Assembly (NCBI GenBank): GCA_013215445.1
Contig: JABSRA010000014.1
Location: 1 to 64,000, forward strand
Direction: 5' to 3'
Origin: Oceanospirillaceae bacterium
Lineage (GTDB): Bacteria; Pseudomonadota; Gammaproteobacteria; Pseudomonadales; Balneatricaceae
DNA: 64,000 nucleotides
Shown: one piece after another, positions 9,508 to 19,044 of the stretch
Layout of the letters: every line of letters begins with the position of its first letter
Position numbering within the stretch: position 1 is the first letter of the stretch
The notes under the pieces: model-generated
Seen by the model: only the letters and a program-made list of their open reading frames with translations
The model's database searches: none
Told to the model about the DNA's origin: nothing
Position numbers and translations under genes: made by a program

Positions 9508-10704
9508 ATGATAAGAAGTCTCAGTATAGTTTCAGGTTTGATCATATTTTTGTTCGTCACCACGCACCTGTTAAACCTGAGTTTAGGCATTTTCTCTATT
9601 GAATTGTTAGAGCAGAGCAGACCTTATTTTTTTGCTATTTGGGGTATATTACCCTTCGAACTAGCGCTAATTTTATCTTTTATCATTCATACTTCACTGG
9701 GTTTACGGGCGCTGTATTTAAGAAATACCCTGCGCATGTCGAGTCAAGATCGGGTGCAGCTGATCTCTTCGCTATTAATTATTCCCCTGTTAATACCGCA
9801 TATTATCGCCATAAAAATGGGGGAAAATCTGCTGGGTTTAGAACCCAATTTTATCGATTTTCTGACTATCATGTGGATTGATTTACCGCTGGAGGGGCTG
9901 CGTCAAGTATTGCTGTTGATGGTGGTCTGGGTCCACGGTTGTATCGGCTTAATCACTTGGTTGCGGTTAAAAAGCTGGTGGGCCGGTGCGGCGCCATTTA
10001 TGTATCCACTGGCGGTGGCTATCCCCACTTTTGCCTTGTTGGGGTTTGTCGAGGCCGGCAGAGACGCGGTGGATAGATATAATGCTGTACAAGCGCAGGG
10101 CCAATACAGCAGCTATAACTACTCAGTCAACGAGAGCGCCACCTATCCAAAAACGTTGCAAGCGGACTCAACTGGGCAATCAGCGACGGCTAAAGTTGAG
10201 CTTAGCGCTGAGCAAATGGGCGAGAGAGTGGCCCAAATTGAGTCCGTAGTGCGGTCCGCTTTCATCGGTTATTTTGCACTGCTGCTACTGGTGATGTTAG
10301 CCCGCTATATCAGGCTGCGAAAAAATCGAGACTGGGTGGAAATTCACTACGCCGACGGTGTGGTGATCAAATCAAAAATTGGGCCGACACTGCTTGAATT
10401 GTCTATTTCAAATGATGTCCCGCACGCCAACCTCTGTCATGGCAAGGGACGTTGCGGTACTTGTAGAGTACGTATCATAAAATCTGATAGTACTCTGTCT
10501 CCCGCTGCAGATTTAGAGCTGGCGATGCTGAAAAGACTGAATTCAACAGCAGATACTCGTTTAGCTTGTCAGGTGGAGCCAGGTGCGGGAGTGATACATT
10601 TAGAGCGTCTGCTTAAAGCCGATGTACTACCGCAAGATTTACACAGTTCAGCTCAAGAGAAAGATAAATCTGCAACCCAGAGCCACAGCGAGGCATCGAC
10701 ATGA
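9508..10704 (+). CDS. Membrane cytochrome-b-like anchor fused to a 2Fe-2S ferredoxin domain
   Basis: A 398-residue protein, start ATG 9508 with AAGGAAA just upstream. Residues 1-185 hold about five hydrophobic helices with His20 (TTHLLN), His61 (HTSLGLRALYL), His98 (PHIIAIKMGE) and His143 (WVHGCIG). This is the spacing expected of heme-b ligands in succinate-dehydrogenase-type membrane anchors. A periplasmic-looking linker (190-245) and a sixth helix (about 250-268) follow. Residues 275-370 form a plant-type 2Fe-2S domain with Cys310, Cys316, Cys319 and Cys354. Similar anchors are known fused to adenylyl cyclases; here no cyclase is present. The gene overlaps the MscS gene by four bases, so the pair is probably one redox-linked unit (inference). 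Confidence 0.8.
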   Translation: MIRSLSIVSGLIIFLFVTTHLLNLSLGIFSIELLEQSRPYFFAIWGILPFELALILSFIIHTSLGLRALYLRNTLRMSSQDRVQLISSLLIIPLLIPHIIAIKMGENLLGLEPNFIDFLTIMWIDLPLEGLRQVLLLMVVWVHGCIGLITWLRLKSWWAGAAPFMYPLAVAIPTFALLGFVEAGRDAVDRYNAVQAQGQYSSYNYSVNESATYPKTLQADSTGQSATAKVELSAEQMGERVAQIESVVRSAFIGYFALLLLVMLARYIRLRKNRDWVEIHYADGVVIKSKIGPTLLELSISNDVPHANLCHGKGRCGTCRVRIIKSDSTLSPAADLELAMLKRLNSTADTRLACQVEPGAGVIHLERLLKADVLPQDLHSSAQEKDKSATQSHSEAST

Positions 10705-12974
10705 TAGGTGTTGCATTGAAGGCGGGTGCTGTCAGTTTGCTGCGTGTTTTGTTCATGGGTATTTTACTGTTGAATGCCTCTCTGACAATGGCGGCAGTTG
10801 AGGTCAATCAGCAAGTTTATGATCCTGATGCCAATCGGCAAATAGCAGAATTTAAAAGACTGTTAAGCGATCCAAACATACAGCAGTGGTTGCTTCAATC
10901 TTCGGTAACTGAAGCGAGCGAGAACGACGCTGAAGGCTTAAAAGATAACTTTAGCTTACTTCTTACGCAGATTAGAGTGCGTAAAGAGTACTTGTTTGCC
11001 GCTTGGGAGCAGATTGCTGAAGCCCCCGAACTTATTGTGGAAAATTGGCAGTTACAGATGTCCGCTACTGAGTCGTTACGGGCGGTCACTTACATGTTGA
11101 TATTCTTATTTGTCGGCGCGGGACTCGAGTGGCTCTATGCCCAATACACTAGACATAGGTTGTTAGGCCTAGAACTGCAAAAGCCAGGGACCTTACAGCA
11201 AAAAATTCGCAGCGCTGTTCTGAGAGCGTTAATCACGCTTGGCGGATTGCTATTTTTTGCCTGTGGCAGTATCGGGGTCTTCCTCTCATTTAGCTGGGAG
11301 CCACTGGTTGAATATCTGGTATTAGAGATGCTGATCGTCATTTTAATGGTGCGAGTCGGTATTACTATTAGCAGGTTTTTTCTGGCACCGCGCTTAAAAG
11401 AGCTGCGTTTAGTACCATTTTCTGATGCACAAGCCGAGGTAGTTCATAGGTGGGCGAGTATTTTAATTTTTTTGGCGACACTAAACACCGCCAATACTAA
11501 TATTTTCGACCGGTTGTTAGCCAATATCCCCGGAGAGGGACTGATTCACTCGGCTCTCTCGTTGAGCCTGATGCACCATTTGCTCTTGTTAGCAGCGGCC
11601 CAAATTGCCATTTATCAGACATATCAAGTTTTTATTCCCGTCTCTCACTCAGCCAAAAAGCGGGTGGCCGGTAAATTTTGGGCAGCTTACCTCTCGATCT
11701 TTTTGATAGTCATTTACCTCTTATGGGTGTTAGACATCACACTATTGAGGCAATCTTTGATCATTGTGGGGCTGTTAATTCCCTTAACTCACTTGTTTCG
11801 GGTGTGGGTGGATTATTTGTTTGATCAGGCAGAGCATGAGTTTCAAACCAGCGCAGCCTTCATTGTTCCCGCCGAAGCTACTGAAAATGCCGAGCTGGTG
11901 GATCCTAAAGAGTCGCTCGACAATAAGCCGCGCCCCTACGATAACTATCGGCCTATTGCCCGGCGATTGACCCGGTTTGTATTAGTCGTATTGGCCATTA
12001 TGAGTTTGATGATTGTCTGGGGTTTCAACATATTTAATCTCTCTAGCTCGCCGACCATAGCGGATAAATTGTTTGAAGTAGGCATTGATGTGATTGCCGC
12101 GCTACTGATTGCCGATTTAATTTGGGTCTGGGCAAAAACCTATATCGATAAGCGCCTCGCCGACTATCAACCACCGGAAGATGGACACGCACCGGGCCCA
12201 GAGGCACGTATGGCGACACTGTTACCGCTATTGCGCACTATCCTAATCGTGACTTTGGTCTCTATGGTTAGCTTTAGTATCTTAGCGTCGTTGGGCTTTA
12301 ATATAGGCCCGCTACTGGCGGGTGCTGGGGTGATAGGTTTAGCGATAGGTTTTGGTGCCCAGACTTTAGTCAAAGATGTGGTTTCAGGTATCTTTTATCT
12401 GATCGACGACGCCTTTAGGGTCGGGGAGTATATAGAAGTGGGCGATCTGCGCGGTACCGTTGAGTCTATGTCGGTGCGCTCTCTGATAGTGCGCCACCAC
12501 CGTGGAGCTGTGCATACCATCCCCTTCGGTGAACTCAAAGCGATTACCAACCACAGCCGCGACTGGGTGATTATGAAGCTGGAGTTTAGAATCCCGTTTG
12601 ATACCAATATGAAACAAGTCAAAAAATTGATCAAAAAAATCGGTGCAGAGCTGTTAGAAAATGCCGATTTTGGTCACAGTTTTATCGAACCCCTCAAATC
12701 ACAGGGGGTGCGGCGCATGGAAGAATTTAACATGGTGCTGGGGGTGAAATTTATGACCAGACCAGGAGAGCAGTGGGTCATCCGCCGCGAGGCCTACCAT
12801 AGAATTCGCGATAGCTTCGAAGCCAACGGCATCCATATGGCTGAGCGCAATGTAAAAGTCGAAGTGTTGAGCGATATGCCCCTAAATGAGAAGATTAAAC
12901 AGGCGGTAATGGGAGCGGCGCAAGCCGCTATCGAACAACCTGTTGCGAAAGGGCCAGTGCCAGATGAGCCTTAG
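10701..12974 (+). CDS. MscS-family mechanosensitive channel, large type
   Basis: A 757-residue inner-membrane protein starting within an ATGA overlap with the upstream ferredoxin gene. Residues 1-32 look like a signal peptide, followed by a periplasmic segment and about ten hydrophobic helices. The conserved pore helix (LGFNIGPLLAGAGVIGLAIG) begins near residue 531 and is followed by the MscS beta domain (FRVGEYIEVGDLRGTVESM and the HTIPFGELKAITNHSRDW block). The C-terminal vestibule domain ends near residue 730. Members open under membrane tension to release solutes. Operon coupling to a heme/Fe-S protein suggests an additional redox input, which is inference. Confidence 0.92.
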   Translation: MIGVALKAGAVSLLRVLFMGILLLNASLTMAAVEVNQQVYDPDANRQIAEFKRLLSDPNIQQWLLQSSVTEASENDAEGLKDNFSLLLTQIRVRKEYLFAAWEQIAEAPELIVENWQLQMSATESLRAVTYMLIFLFVGAGLEWLYAQYTRHRLLGLELQKPGTLQQKIRSAVLRALITLGGLLFFACGSIGVFLSFSWEPLVEYLVLEMLIVILMVRVGITISRFFLAPRLKELRLVPFSDAQAEVVHRWASILIFLATLNTANTNIFDRLLANIPGEGLIHSALSLSLMHHLLLLAAAQIAIYQTYQVFIPVSHSAKKRVAGKFWAAYLSIFLIVIYLLWVLDITLLRQSLIIVGLLIPLTHLFRVWVDYLFDQAEHEFQTSAAFIVPAEATENAELVDPKESLDNKPRPYDNYRPIARRLTRFVLVVLAIMSLMIVWGFNIFNLSSSPTIADKLFEVGIDVIAALLIADLIWVWAKTYIDKRLADYQPPEDGHAPGPEARMATLLPLLRTILIVTLVSMVSFSILASLGFNIGPLLAGAGVIGLAIGFGAQTLVKDVVSGIFYLIDDAFRVGEYIEVGDLRGTVESMSVRSLIVRHHRGAVHTIPFGELKAITNHSRDWVIMKLEFRIPFDTNMKQVKKLIKKIGAELLENADFGHSFIEPLKSQGVRRMEEFNMVLGVKFMTRPGEQWVIRREAYHRIRDSFEANGIHMAERNVKVEVLSDMPLNEKIKQAVMGAAQAAIEQPVAKGPVPDEP

Positions 12975-13081
12975 GGAAGCGCTCATAAGTCTCGCATTTT
13001 CCCCGCGCTTGCTCGCCGGGGGAAGTATAAGAGCTCCATTTCTCGATACGACAATGTAGCGAAATGACGAGTCCTGATTGT

Positions 13082-13972
13082 TTATAATAACGATAAATTA
13101 CCCGCATAATTAAAGCACCTCGGCTGCGCTGTCACAGGATCAATAAACTTCAGCTGCTTGGCCAGTAATTGTAACGGTGCTGCATAATTATCCGCTGAGA
13201 GCGGCTGTAACTCTGGGTAGTATTTGTCATTCAGTATAGGCATGTTGAGAGTCTGCATGTGCACCCGCAGTTGATGGGTTTTACCGGTAATAGGGGTGAG
13301 TTCAAATAACCCCTGCTGGGCAGATTGTTGCAGGCATTTAATCAGCGAGTGACTATTAACGTTGCCCTCACTCACCTGCATGCGAAAGCGCGGTTCGCCT
13401 GGCACAATACGATTTTTAACTTCCCAGCTCTGGCCGACACGGCATTCACTGTCACCAATCTGGGCAATTGCCTGATAACTTTTGTGTATTTGTCGGGTTT
13501 TAAATAAATGATGGTAAAGATTGCGGCTGTCGGGATTGACCGAGAACATGACTAAGCCGGCGGTGACTCTATCCAGACGGTGCAACGCCTGTAATTGTTT
13601 AATACCCGTGCTGCAGCGCAGCCGATTTTGTAAGCACTCATTGACATAGATCCCACCGGGGGTGACGGCTAGAAAATGCGGTTTATACGCCACGAGAATG
13701 TGCTGATCCTGAAATATAATGGTTTCTTTAAAGGGAATGATGGGCTCGTTTGTCACCTCTCGGTAATAGTAGACCCGTTGCTGCGGCTGGAATAGCGATT
13801 GTGCCGTGATGAGCGTGCCATCATGAAAGTGTACCTTGCCATCAATGATGCGCTGCTGCCAAATTTGAGCACTGATATAGGGAAACTTAATGACCAGATA
13901 TTCCAGTATGGTGACCACCCCCGGATTAATCTGGGGTAAACTCAGTTTTGAAGCGTACTCGGAAATTGCCAT
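13082..13972 (-). CDS. RluA-family pseudouridine synthase
   Basis: A 296-residue RNA-modifying enzyme. The catalytic Asp lies in LHRLDRVTAGLV (about residues 127-138), and the KSYQAIAQI and THQLRVHMQTLNMPILNDKYY blocks are typical of the RluA family, which isomerises uridine in 23S rRNA or tRNA. An N-terminal S4-like segment (about residues 36-75, IWQQRIIDGKVHFHDG) probably binds RNA. The exact target cannot be assigned; it does not look like RluA or TruC orthologues. It is convergent with the MscS gene. Confidence 0.88.
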   Translation of the reverse strand: MAISEYASKLSLPQINPGVVTILEYLVIKFPYISAQIWQQRIIDGKVHFHDGTLITAQSLFQPQQRVYYYREVTNEPIIPFKETIIFQDQHILVAYKPHFLAVTPGGIYVNECLQNRLRCSTGIKQLQALHRLDRVTAGLVMFSVNPDSRNLYHHLFKTRQIHKSYQAIAQIGDSECRVGQSWEVKNRIVPGEPRFRMQVSEGNVNSHSLIKCLQQSAQQGLFELTPITGKTHQLRVHMQTLNMPILNDKYYPELQPLSADNYAAPLQLLAKQLKFIDPVTAQPRCFNYAGNLSLL

Positions 13973-14116
13973 TTAGTTAGTGATCCAAAAATTTTACGAT
14001 AGTGATGTTGCGGAACCCAACGGGCATAATTACGAGGCCTGATCATACAGTATTATCATCCGCCCCAACCAACGTAGCACACTGGCACCGTTAGCCGCTG
14101 GTTTTAGCTTCTCGCT

Positions 14117-14713
14117 CTAATCTGAGCTGCCTGGCGATAAAAAGTAGTTGTCCCAGGTCAGATTTTTACCGATCCAGCATTGCTGATAGCCATAGCCCCA
14201 GCGCCAGCTTAAGCCACTGCAGGGCCCACCGCCGAATCTTACCGAATAATACAGACTGCTGGCCAATAGTTGGTAAGCTGTGTCGACCTGTGCCTCGCTG
14301 ACCTTGTATTTGGCAGCCAACTCACTCTGTCGGGCCTTACCCGTCGAGATCACACAGGCTTGCAGCGCTTGATCCGCCGTCAGTCGTGCAGTGTAACTGG
14401 CAGTGACACTATGTGCTGAGCCGGCATTGTGATAAGCCCGGTCATGGGTAATGCAGCAAGATTCAAACGGCGGGTGCTGTTTGTACTCTGCGGCGAATTG
14501 TGGCCAATACGCCGCCACGCTTTGCCAAGAGGCAGATAAGCCACCGCTACAACCATCGGTGGTAAACGGGGCTGGCGCAGTTGCCTGCTCCACCTGATGC
14601 ATCAAGGCCGCATGAGCTGCCAGTTCAAACTGGCGGCCCAATTGATCCAATTCTTGCGCTGCGACAGGGCCAGCCAAAGCCAGCGTGGCTATGGCAAATC
14701 TAAGGGCTGACAT
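14117..14713 (-). CDS. Secreted phospholipase A2-like protein
   Basis: A 198-residue protein with an N-terminal signal peptide (cleavage near residue 20, after PVAAQ). It carries DGCSGG (about residues 53-58) and CCITHDRAYHNAG (about 87-99), the latter closely like the CC-x-x-HD-x-x-Y catalytic helix of phospholipase A2 (His-Asp dyad). Several further cysteines could form disulfides. The start codon lies inside the end of the GDPD gene (14-base overlap) with AAGGAGT six bases upstream, so translation is probably coupled. The activity is inferred from the motif; the full family is not identified. Confidence 0.6.
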   Translation of the reverse strand: MSALRFAIATLALAGPVAAQELDQLGRQFELAAHAALMHQVEQATAPAPFTTDGCSGGLSASWQSVAAYWPQFAAEYKQHPPFESCCITHDRAYHNAGSAHSVTASYTARLTADQALQACVISTGKARQSELAAKYKVSEAQVDTAYQLLASSLYYSVRFGGGPCSGLSWRWGYGYQQCWIGKNLTWDNYFLSPGSSD

Positions 14714-16544
14714 CTCGATACTCCTTGGGGTTAAGATCGAGACCTAGTTCATCGGCTAGCCACAGCACCATACGCTCGGGGGTATTCAACCCGGCCCGTA
14801 TCCGCAGCACTTCGCGTGCCAGTCCCGGTTCATCAGTGATCAGCCCATCCACCCCCATCGAGATCATTTTGGACATCTGCAGAGGGTCGTTCACTGTCCA
14901 AACATAGATATCCTTGCCCGCCGCATGGATTGACGCAATCAGTTTGGAGCTGGCAATCTCGGCCCGCACCGCCACAAAATCGCCATCAAGCCCGGCTAGA
15001 TAGCCCAGTTTAGTCGCTGCCAAAATACCCGCCCGCCAAGTGGGGCGCAGGGATTTTACTTTTTGCACCGATGGGTATTTGAGCGACATAAAGGCAATCT
15101 CATCGCTCATATCCGCCGCCTCGATCAACTGTACCGTACGTCCTTCTAAGTCGATATCATAGCCGTACTGTTTGAACTCGATCAACAGTTTAGCGCGGCC
15201 TTTAACCTGCGCCAAAACATCCCTAAGCAGTGGGATGCGCTGATCCGCATAGCGGGGGTCAAACCAGCTGCCGATATCAACTTGCTGTAATTCTTGCAGG
15301 GTGCTGGCGTGGATCTGCAGATTGACCTTGGCCAGTTTCATCAGGTCGGCGTCATGCATGACCACAATGCGGCCATCGGCACTCTCCTGGACGTCGATTT
15401 CAATCCAGTCAGCGCCCTGTGCCAGCGCCTCTTCGATCGAGGCAGTGGTATTTTCAGGTCGACTACCGGCCGCCCCACGATGGGCAATTATCTGGATTTG
15501 ATCCTTGGACTTAGCCCCGTCAAACAGGGCCTGCCCCAACCACAGTGACAACCCAGCCAGCATCAAAGCCAGTCCGGCAAAGGCCAATAGGCCTGGTCTC
15601 AGGCCCGATGTTGCGGGCATTTTATCTGGCAAAGGCGGATGTTCGCCAGTAAAATGGCGCTGTAATAACAGCGCCAATGCGCCCACGGCTATCGAGGAGA
15701 GCATCGCATCAAAAATCACCCAGAGCAGCATCACCAGCAGTGACAATAATAGTACTTGGATCATACTGGTGTCGGCTCCGACCGGCATCACGGCGATAAT
15801 CCAACCCGCTGTGACTGCCAGTGCAGCGGCCAGCAAGGCCCGCAGGCTAAACCAGGCCAACAGCTCGAGTTGCAGCTTGAAATGATGCCCGCGCATGCGC
15901 AGAGCGCTGGCGGAAAAACTACTGCGCGGCGATTGATCCTCGAAAAGCACCAGATGCAGGGCCAGTGCCCAGGCCGAGAGTCGTTGTAATAGCAGTAGTC
16001 CGAGCGCCAACGCCAGCAGGGCGATCAGGCCAGCGGCCAGTTTGAAAGCTGGCGGATGATAGGTGAGGTAATAATTGATGTCGAATTCAGTCAGCAACCA
16101 CCAGGCCACTAGCAGCCCTGCCATCGCGAACGGTGCTGCCAACAGCAGGATTCGCAATAACAATAGACCAATGAAGAACGCCAGCACATAGAGCTTCTTG
16201 AGCACCAGCAATAGCGCTACCCGCGCGGTCTGCCAACGGCTGGCTTGCTCAAATTGCAGGGAGGCGGCCATTACCGCAAAACCGGTTACCTCGGCAGCCA
16301 GTACAATGCTGAGAAGCACCACCGATAGCACGAAACCAATCGGTGACAGCACAAACAGTGCGATATCCTGATCGGTCAACGCCGATTGGCTGGAAAAGGA
16401 GACACCAAGGTTGATCAATGTGCCGAGCAAGGGTGCAATCAGCGCCAGTGCCAGCAGTCGCAACGATACATGCACTGCCAAGAATAACCGCCAGCGCTGT
16501 GTGGCTCCGAGATAGGCCTGCAATACGACAGATAAAGGCTTCAA
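14700..16544 (-). CDS. Membrane-anchored glycerophosphodiester phosphodiesterase
   Basis: A 614-residue protein. Residues 1-345 hold about seven hydrophobic helices (glycerophosphoryl diester phosphodiesterase membrane-domain type), followed by a GDPD catalytic domain. That domain carries HRGAAGSRPENT (about residue 355), WIEIDVQESADG and VVMHDADL motifs, giving the His/Glu/Asp metal site, and ends with YVWTVNDP and GVDGLITDEPG. GDPDs release glycerol-3-phosphate from deacylated phospholipids. The TTG start at 16544 is supported by AGGAG eight bases upstream. The overlapping PLA2-like gene suggests successive steps of phospholipid breakdown. Confidence 0.88.
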   Translation of the reverse strand: MKPLSVVLQAYLGATQRWRLFLAVHVSLRLLALALIAPLLGTLINLGVSFSSQSALTDQDIALFVLSPIGFVLSVVLLSIVLAAEVTGFAVMAASLQFEQASRWQTARVALLLVLKKLYVLAFFIGLLLLRILLLAAPFAMAGLLVAWWLLTEFDINYYLTYHPPAFKLAAGLIALLALALGLLLLQRLSAWALALHLVLFEDQSPRSSFSASALRMRGHHFKLQLELLAWFSLRALLAAALAVTAGWIIAVMPVGADTSMIQVLLLSLLVMLLWVIFDAMLSSIAVGALALLLQRHFTGEHPPLPDKMPATSGLRPGLLAFAGLALMLAGLSLWLGQALFDGAKSKDQIQIIAHRGAAGSRPENTTASIEEALAQGADWIEIDVQESADGRIVVMHDADLMKLAKVNLQIHASTLQELQQVDIGSWFDPRYADQRIPLLRDVLAQVKGRAKLLIEFKQYGYDIDLEGRTVQLIEAADMSDEIAFMSLKYPSVQKVKSLRPTWRAGILAATKLGYLAGLDGDFVAVRAEIASSKLIASIHAAGKDIYVWTVNDPLQMSKMISMGVDGLITDEPGLAREVLRIRAGLNTPERMVLWLADELGLDLNPKEYRDVSP

Positions 16545-17021
16545 AACAGCATCTCCTAAAAAATAACCGCATTGGTAATGATGCCGTTAGATTTATATTC
16601 TAACCCTAAATGCTGATCAAGCAATTGTTTTTTATCAAAGAAAATTAGTGAAACTGAATGTTTCTCAAGAGTGGTTGACGTTATGCTTTTCGAGTAAATG
16701 CTACTGAAAAAGTCACTGGTACACTTATATCATGGGTAACAATCGATTAATGGCGTCTCATCAGGGACTCATCATCTATGTCCAAAACTACCACACTTTT
16801 ATGCTAAATTTTTAATCAACAAAGGACACAACAAACGTGGCGCAATAAGGTAAGAAAAGTGCCTAAGCTTAGTAATATGCCCTATCGGCAAGTCCCGCTT
16901 AGTCATTGTTATGCTATGCTTTAAGCTATCCTTGGTACTGTTAAATTTGATGAGTCGGTGCATCTTATCTGCTGGAGATGATTTGTACAAAAATGCAAGT
17001 AGAGTTTTGAGAGGTTGAAGA
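16545..17021. other. Intergenic region between divergent genes
   Basis: About 475 bases between the GDPD gene and the diguanylate cyclase. I see no supported gene. A 63-codon minus-strand frame at 16799-16990 has no recognisable domain, and it may be a relic. A GAGAGG ribosome site just before 17022 serves the next gene. Confidence 0.5.
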
Positions 17022-18455
17022 ATGTTAATTGATTTACTGCGTGAAGTTTATTCGGTTTGTCAGGGCTATGATAAATCTTTGGACGACGAAATGTTGTTGC
17101 TGCTCAATTCATTTGAACAACATGGCTCAGCGGAAATCACCCAAGAGCAGTTAAATAACGCTCGGTCATTACGGGCTAAATTAAACCAAAAATTCGACCA
17201 GTCGACAGCCGATCTAGAGGAGGTCAATCAGCAACTTTTTGCGCTTGAAGTTGGTTCTAAAAAAGTCGTCGATATCCCGATCGAGCCAGAGTCGGTGATA
17301 GGCGAAACCAATTGCTCGCATGTTGTGCAAAAAATGCAGCAAGTGCTAGGCCACTATCAAGCGGCGGTGACAAATATACATCGACAATTAGATGAAAAAT
17401 ATAGCAGTGATTTGCAATTAATCAATGACAGTAAATTAAATTTAACTAACTTGTACAAGGACATCCAGCTAGATACAAGTTTGCGTCCCAGATTAAATGA
17501 ATTGTCTGTCTCATTGGCCGCGGTACAGACAACGTCGGGGCTCTTCAGCAATTTCGAAGCACTAATCGCCTTTTTGTTACACTGTATCAATAAAGAGAAA
17601 TCTGCGTCCGCTGAATTTTTTGTCACCCTAAATTTAGCCTTAAATACCGTGCAGGGTGTAGTGACTGAGTCAACGGCACTTAATAATAACTCGTTCAGTA
17701 AACGCAAGATTTGGGACTCTTTCATGTCGAGTAATATTAATGATATTACCTGCTCGGTCGCAGAGATAAAGAGTAAGTCGCAACCGGTGTTAGCCATTGA
17801 GCATAGCGTTAAAAGTCTTATCCAAGCGATGCTTCAAAAACAACAGTTTGATCAAGATGAATACGATAAATTGATCGCTCAATTTGTGCAAATGCAAAAG
17901 AAATTAGACATCGTTGAGGCCCAGACGACCCAATACAAAACGTTGTTAGATAAGCAAAAGAAACTCAGCCTTGAAGACCCTTTAACTAAATTACCTAATC
18001 GGGCAGCACTTGACGAACGTTTTAGTACGGAGTTTGATTTCGCCTTAGAGCATGATTTATCGTTATGGGTAGCGGTGGTCGATATCGATAATTTTAAAGA
18101 TATTAACGATAACTTTGGTCACAATGCGGGCGATAAAACCCTTAGGATAATAGCGGCAGCAATCAATAAATCACTGAGAAGCAGTGAGTTTGTGGCCCGC
18201 TTCGGTGGCGAAGAGTTCGTTATATTAGTGCCCGATAGCAATAGAGAAACCTTGGCGGCAATTCTCAATCGTATCCGTATAAAAATACAGGCTATCCCTT
18301 TTAAATTTAAACATAATAATATTACCATTACGGTTTCTATCGGCGCCACTAAAGTAACCGATCAAGATAAGAAGATGGCTGATAGTTTTGAACGGGCAGA
18401 TACTGCGCTCTATAGAGCCAAAGAGAACGGCCGCAATAGAGTGGAAATTAATTAG
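17022..18455 (+). CDS. Diguanylate cyclase (GGDEF domain) with long helical N-terminus
   Basis: A 477-residue protein predicted to be soluble. Residues 1-300 are largely helical, with a coiled-coil stretch before the catalytic domain (QKKLDIVEAQTTQYKTLLDKQKKL). The GGDEF domain begins near residue 315 (DPLTKLPNRAALDERF) and carries GGEEF at about 395-399, so it is likely active in making c-di-GMP. The inhibitory-site position reads RSSE instead of RxxD, so product inhibition may be weak. The N-terminal domain is not one I can name. No neighbouring gene suggests the input signal. Confidence 0.88.
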   Translation: MLIDLLREVYSVCQGYDKSLDDEMLLLLNSFEQHGSAEITQEQLNNARSLRAKLNQKFDQSTADLEEVNQQLFALEVGSKKVVDIPIEPESVIGETNCSHVVQKMQQVLGHYQAAVTNIHRQLDEKYSSDLQLINDSKLNLTNLYKDIQLDTSLRPRLNELSVSLAAVQTTSGLFSNFEALIAFLLHCINKEKSASAEFFVTLNLALNTVQGVVTESTALNNNSFSKRKIWDSFMSSNINDITCSVAEIKSKSQPVLAIEHSVKSLIQAMLQKQQFDQDEYDKLIAQFVQMQKKLDIVEAQTTQYKTLLDKQKKLSLEDPLTKLPNRAALDERFSTEFDFALEHDLSLWVAVVDIDNFKDINDNFGHNAGDKTLRIIAAAINKSLRSSEFVARFGGEEFVILVPDSNRETLAAILNRIRIKIQAIPFKFKHNNITITVSIGATKVTDQDKKMADSFERADTALYRAKENGRNRVEIN

Positions 18456-18473
18456 CCGAGCAGCGTAATACAA

Positions 18474-18641
18474 TTAATATCCATTTGAATTCTTTGATGG
18501 GTTACAGAAAGAATTTCCAGTTTTATTAGTACACTCAGTCGCCTTCACTCCATCGTATACAGCTTGACCGACTTGTTGAGCCGAACAGCCAGAAATAACT
18601 AATACGACTAACATCCCTAAAATTGTATTTTTAATATTCAA
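18474..18641 (-). CDS. Small predicted lipoprotein, 55 residues
   Basis: A short gene with a TTG start at 18641 preceded by an AGGA ribosome site seven bases away. The first 18 residues form a signal peptide ending in the lipobox VISGC, so Cys19 should be lipidated by Lgt and LspA. The mature part (SAQQVGQAVYDGVKATEC, then a Cys in SFCNP) has two more cysteines that could pair. The product is probably an outer-membrane lipoprotein of unknown function. It is convergent with the diguanylate cyclase gene. Confidence 0.65.
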   Translation of the reverse strand: MNIKNTILGMLVVLVISGCSAQQVGQAVYDGVKATECTNKTGNSFCNPSKNSNGY

Positions 18642-19044
18642 TTGTCTATCCTAAAACATAACGCCGTCAGCAACATGTGGATGTCGGCTTGGTTGGCCTT
18701 GTGTGCGCCCAGTGTGGCATGAGCTAATGAGGTAAAAGCCCTCAGTAGCAAAATCATCGTGTATTCAAGGTACTGTTATTAAACGTTAACGACTAGCGAA
18801 TGGCAAGGGCTTAACCTTGAGGTTTAGTCTATGAGAAGCCGCTAATATAACTGCGAGCTGATGAGCAACAGCATCCTATGAGGCATAGGCCTAGAGGCGA
18901 GTTGGCAGGGCGGGCCCAGTGCAATGCCGTGTCTGTAGCATTATCCACTCGTCAGTTGCTGCGGGCTCCCCATAGGCGGTCGGTCGGTTGGTTGTGATTG
19001 AATATTGCCATGGCAGCCATCTTTGCAGTGGGTTGTTGGGGTGC
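18642..19044. other. Gene-free stretch with one dispersed repeat
   Basis: About 400 bases without a supported gene. Positions 18773-18830 closely resemble 27881-27940 (shared core: TGTTATTA-ACGTTAA, then GACTAG/TACTAG, then GAATGGCAAG and TTAACC), so it holds one copy of an intergenic repeat. The remainder is GC-richer near 18900-18980, and I recognise nothing in it. Confidence 0.5.

Noticed and set aside
16799-16990. 63-codon minus-strand frame
   Set aside because: No recognisable domain and no ribosome site; possibly a relic, but not supportable as a gene.
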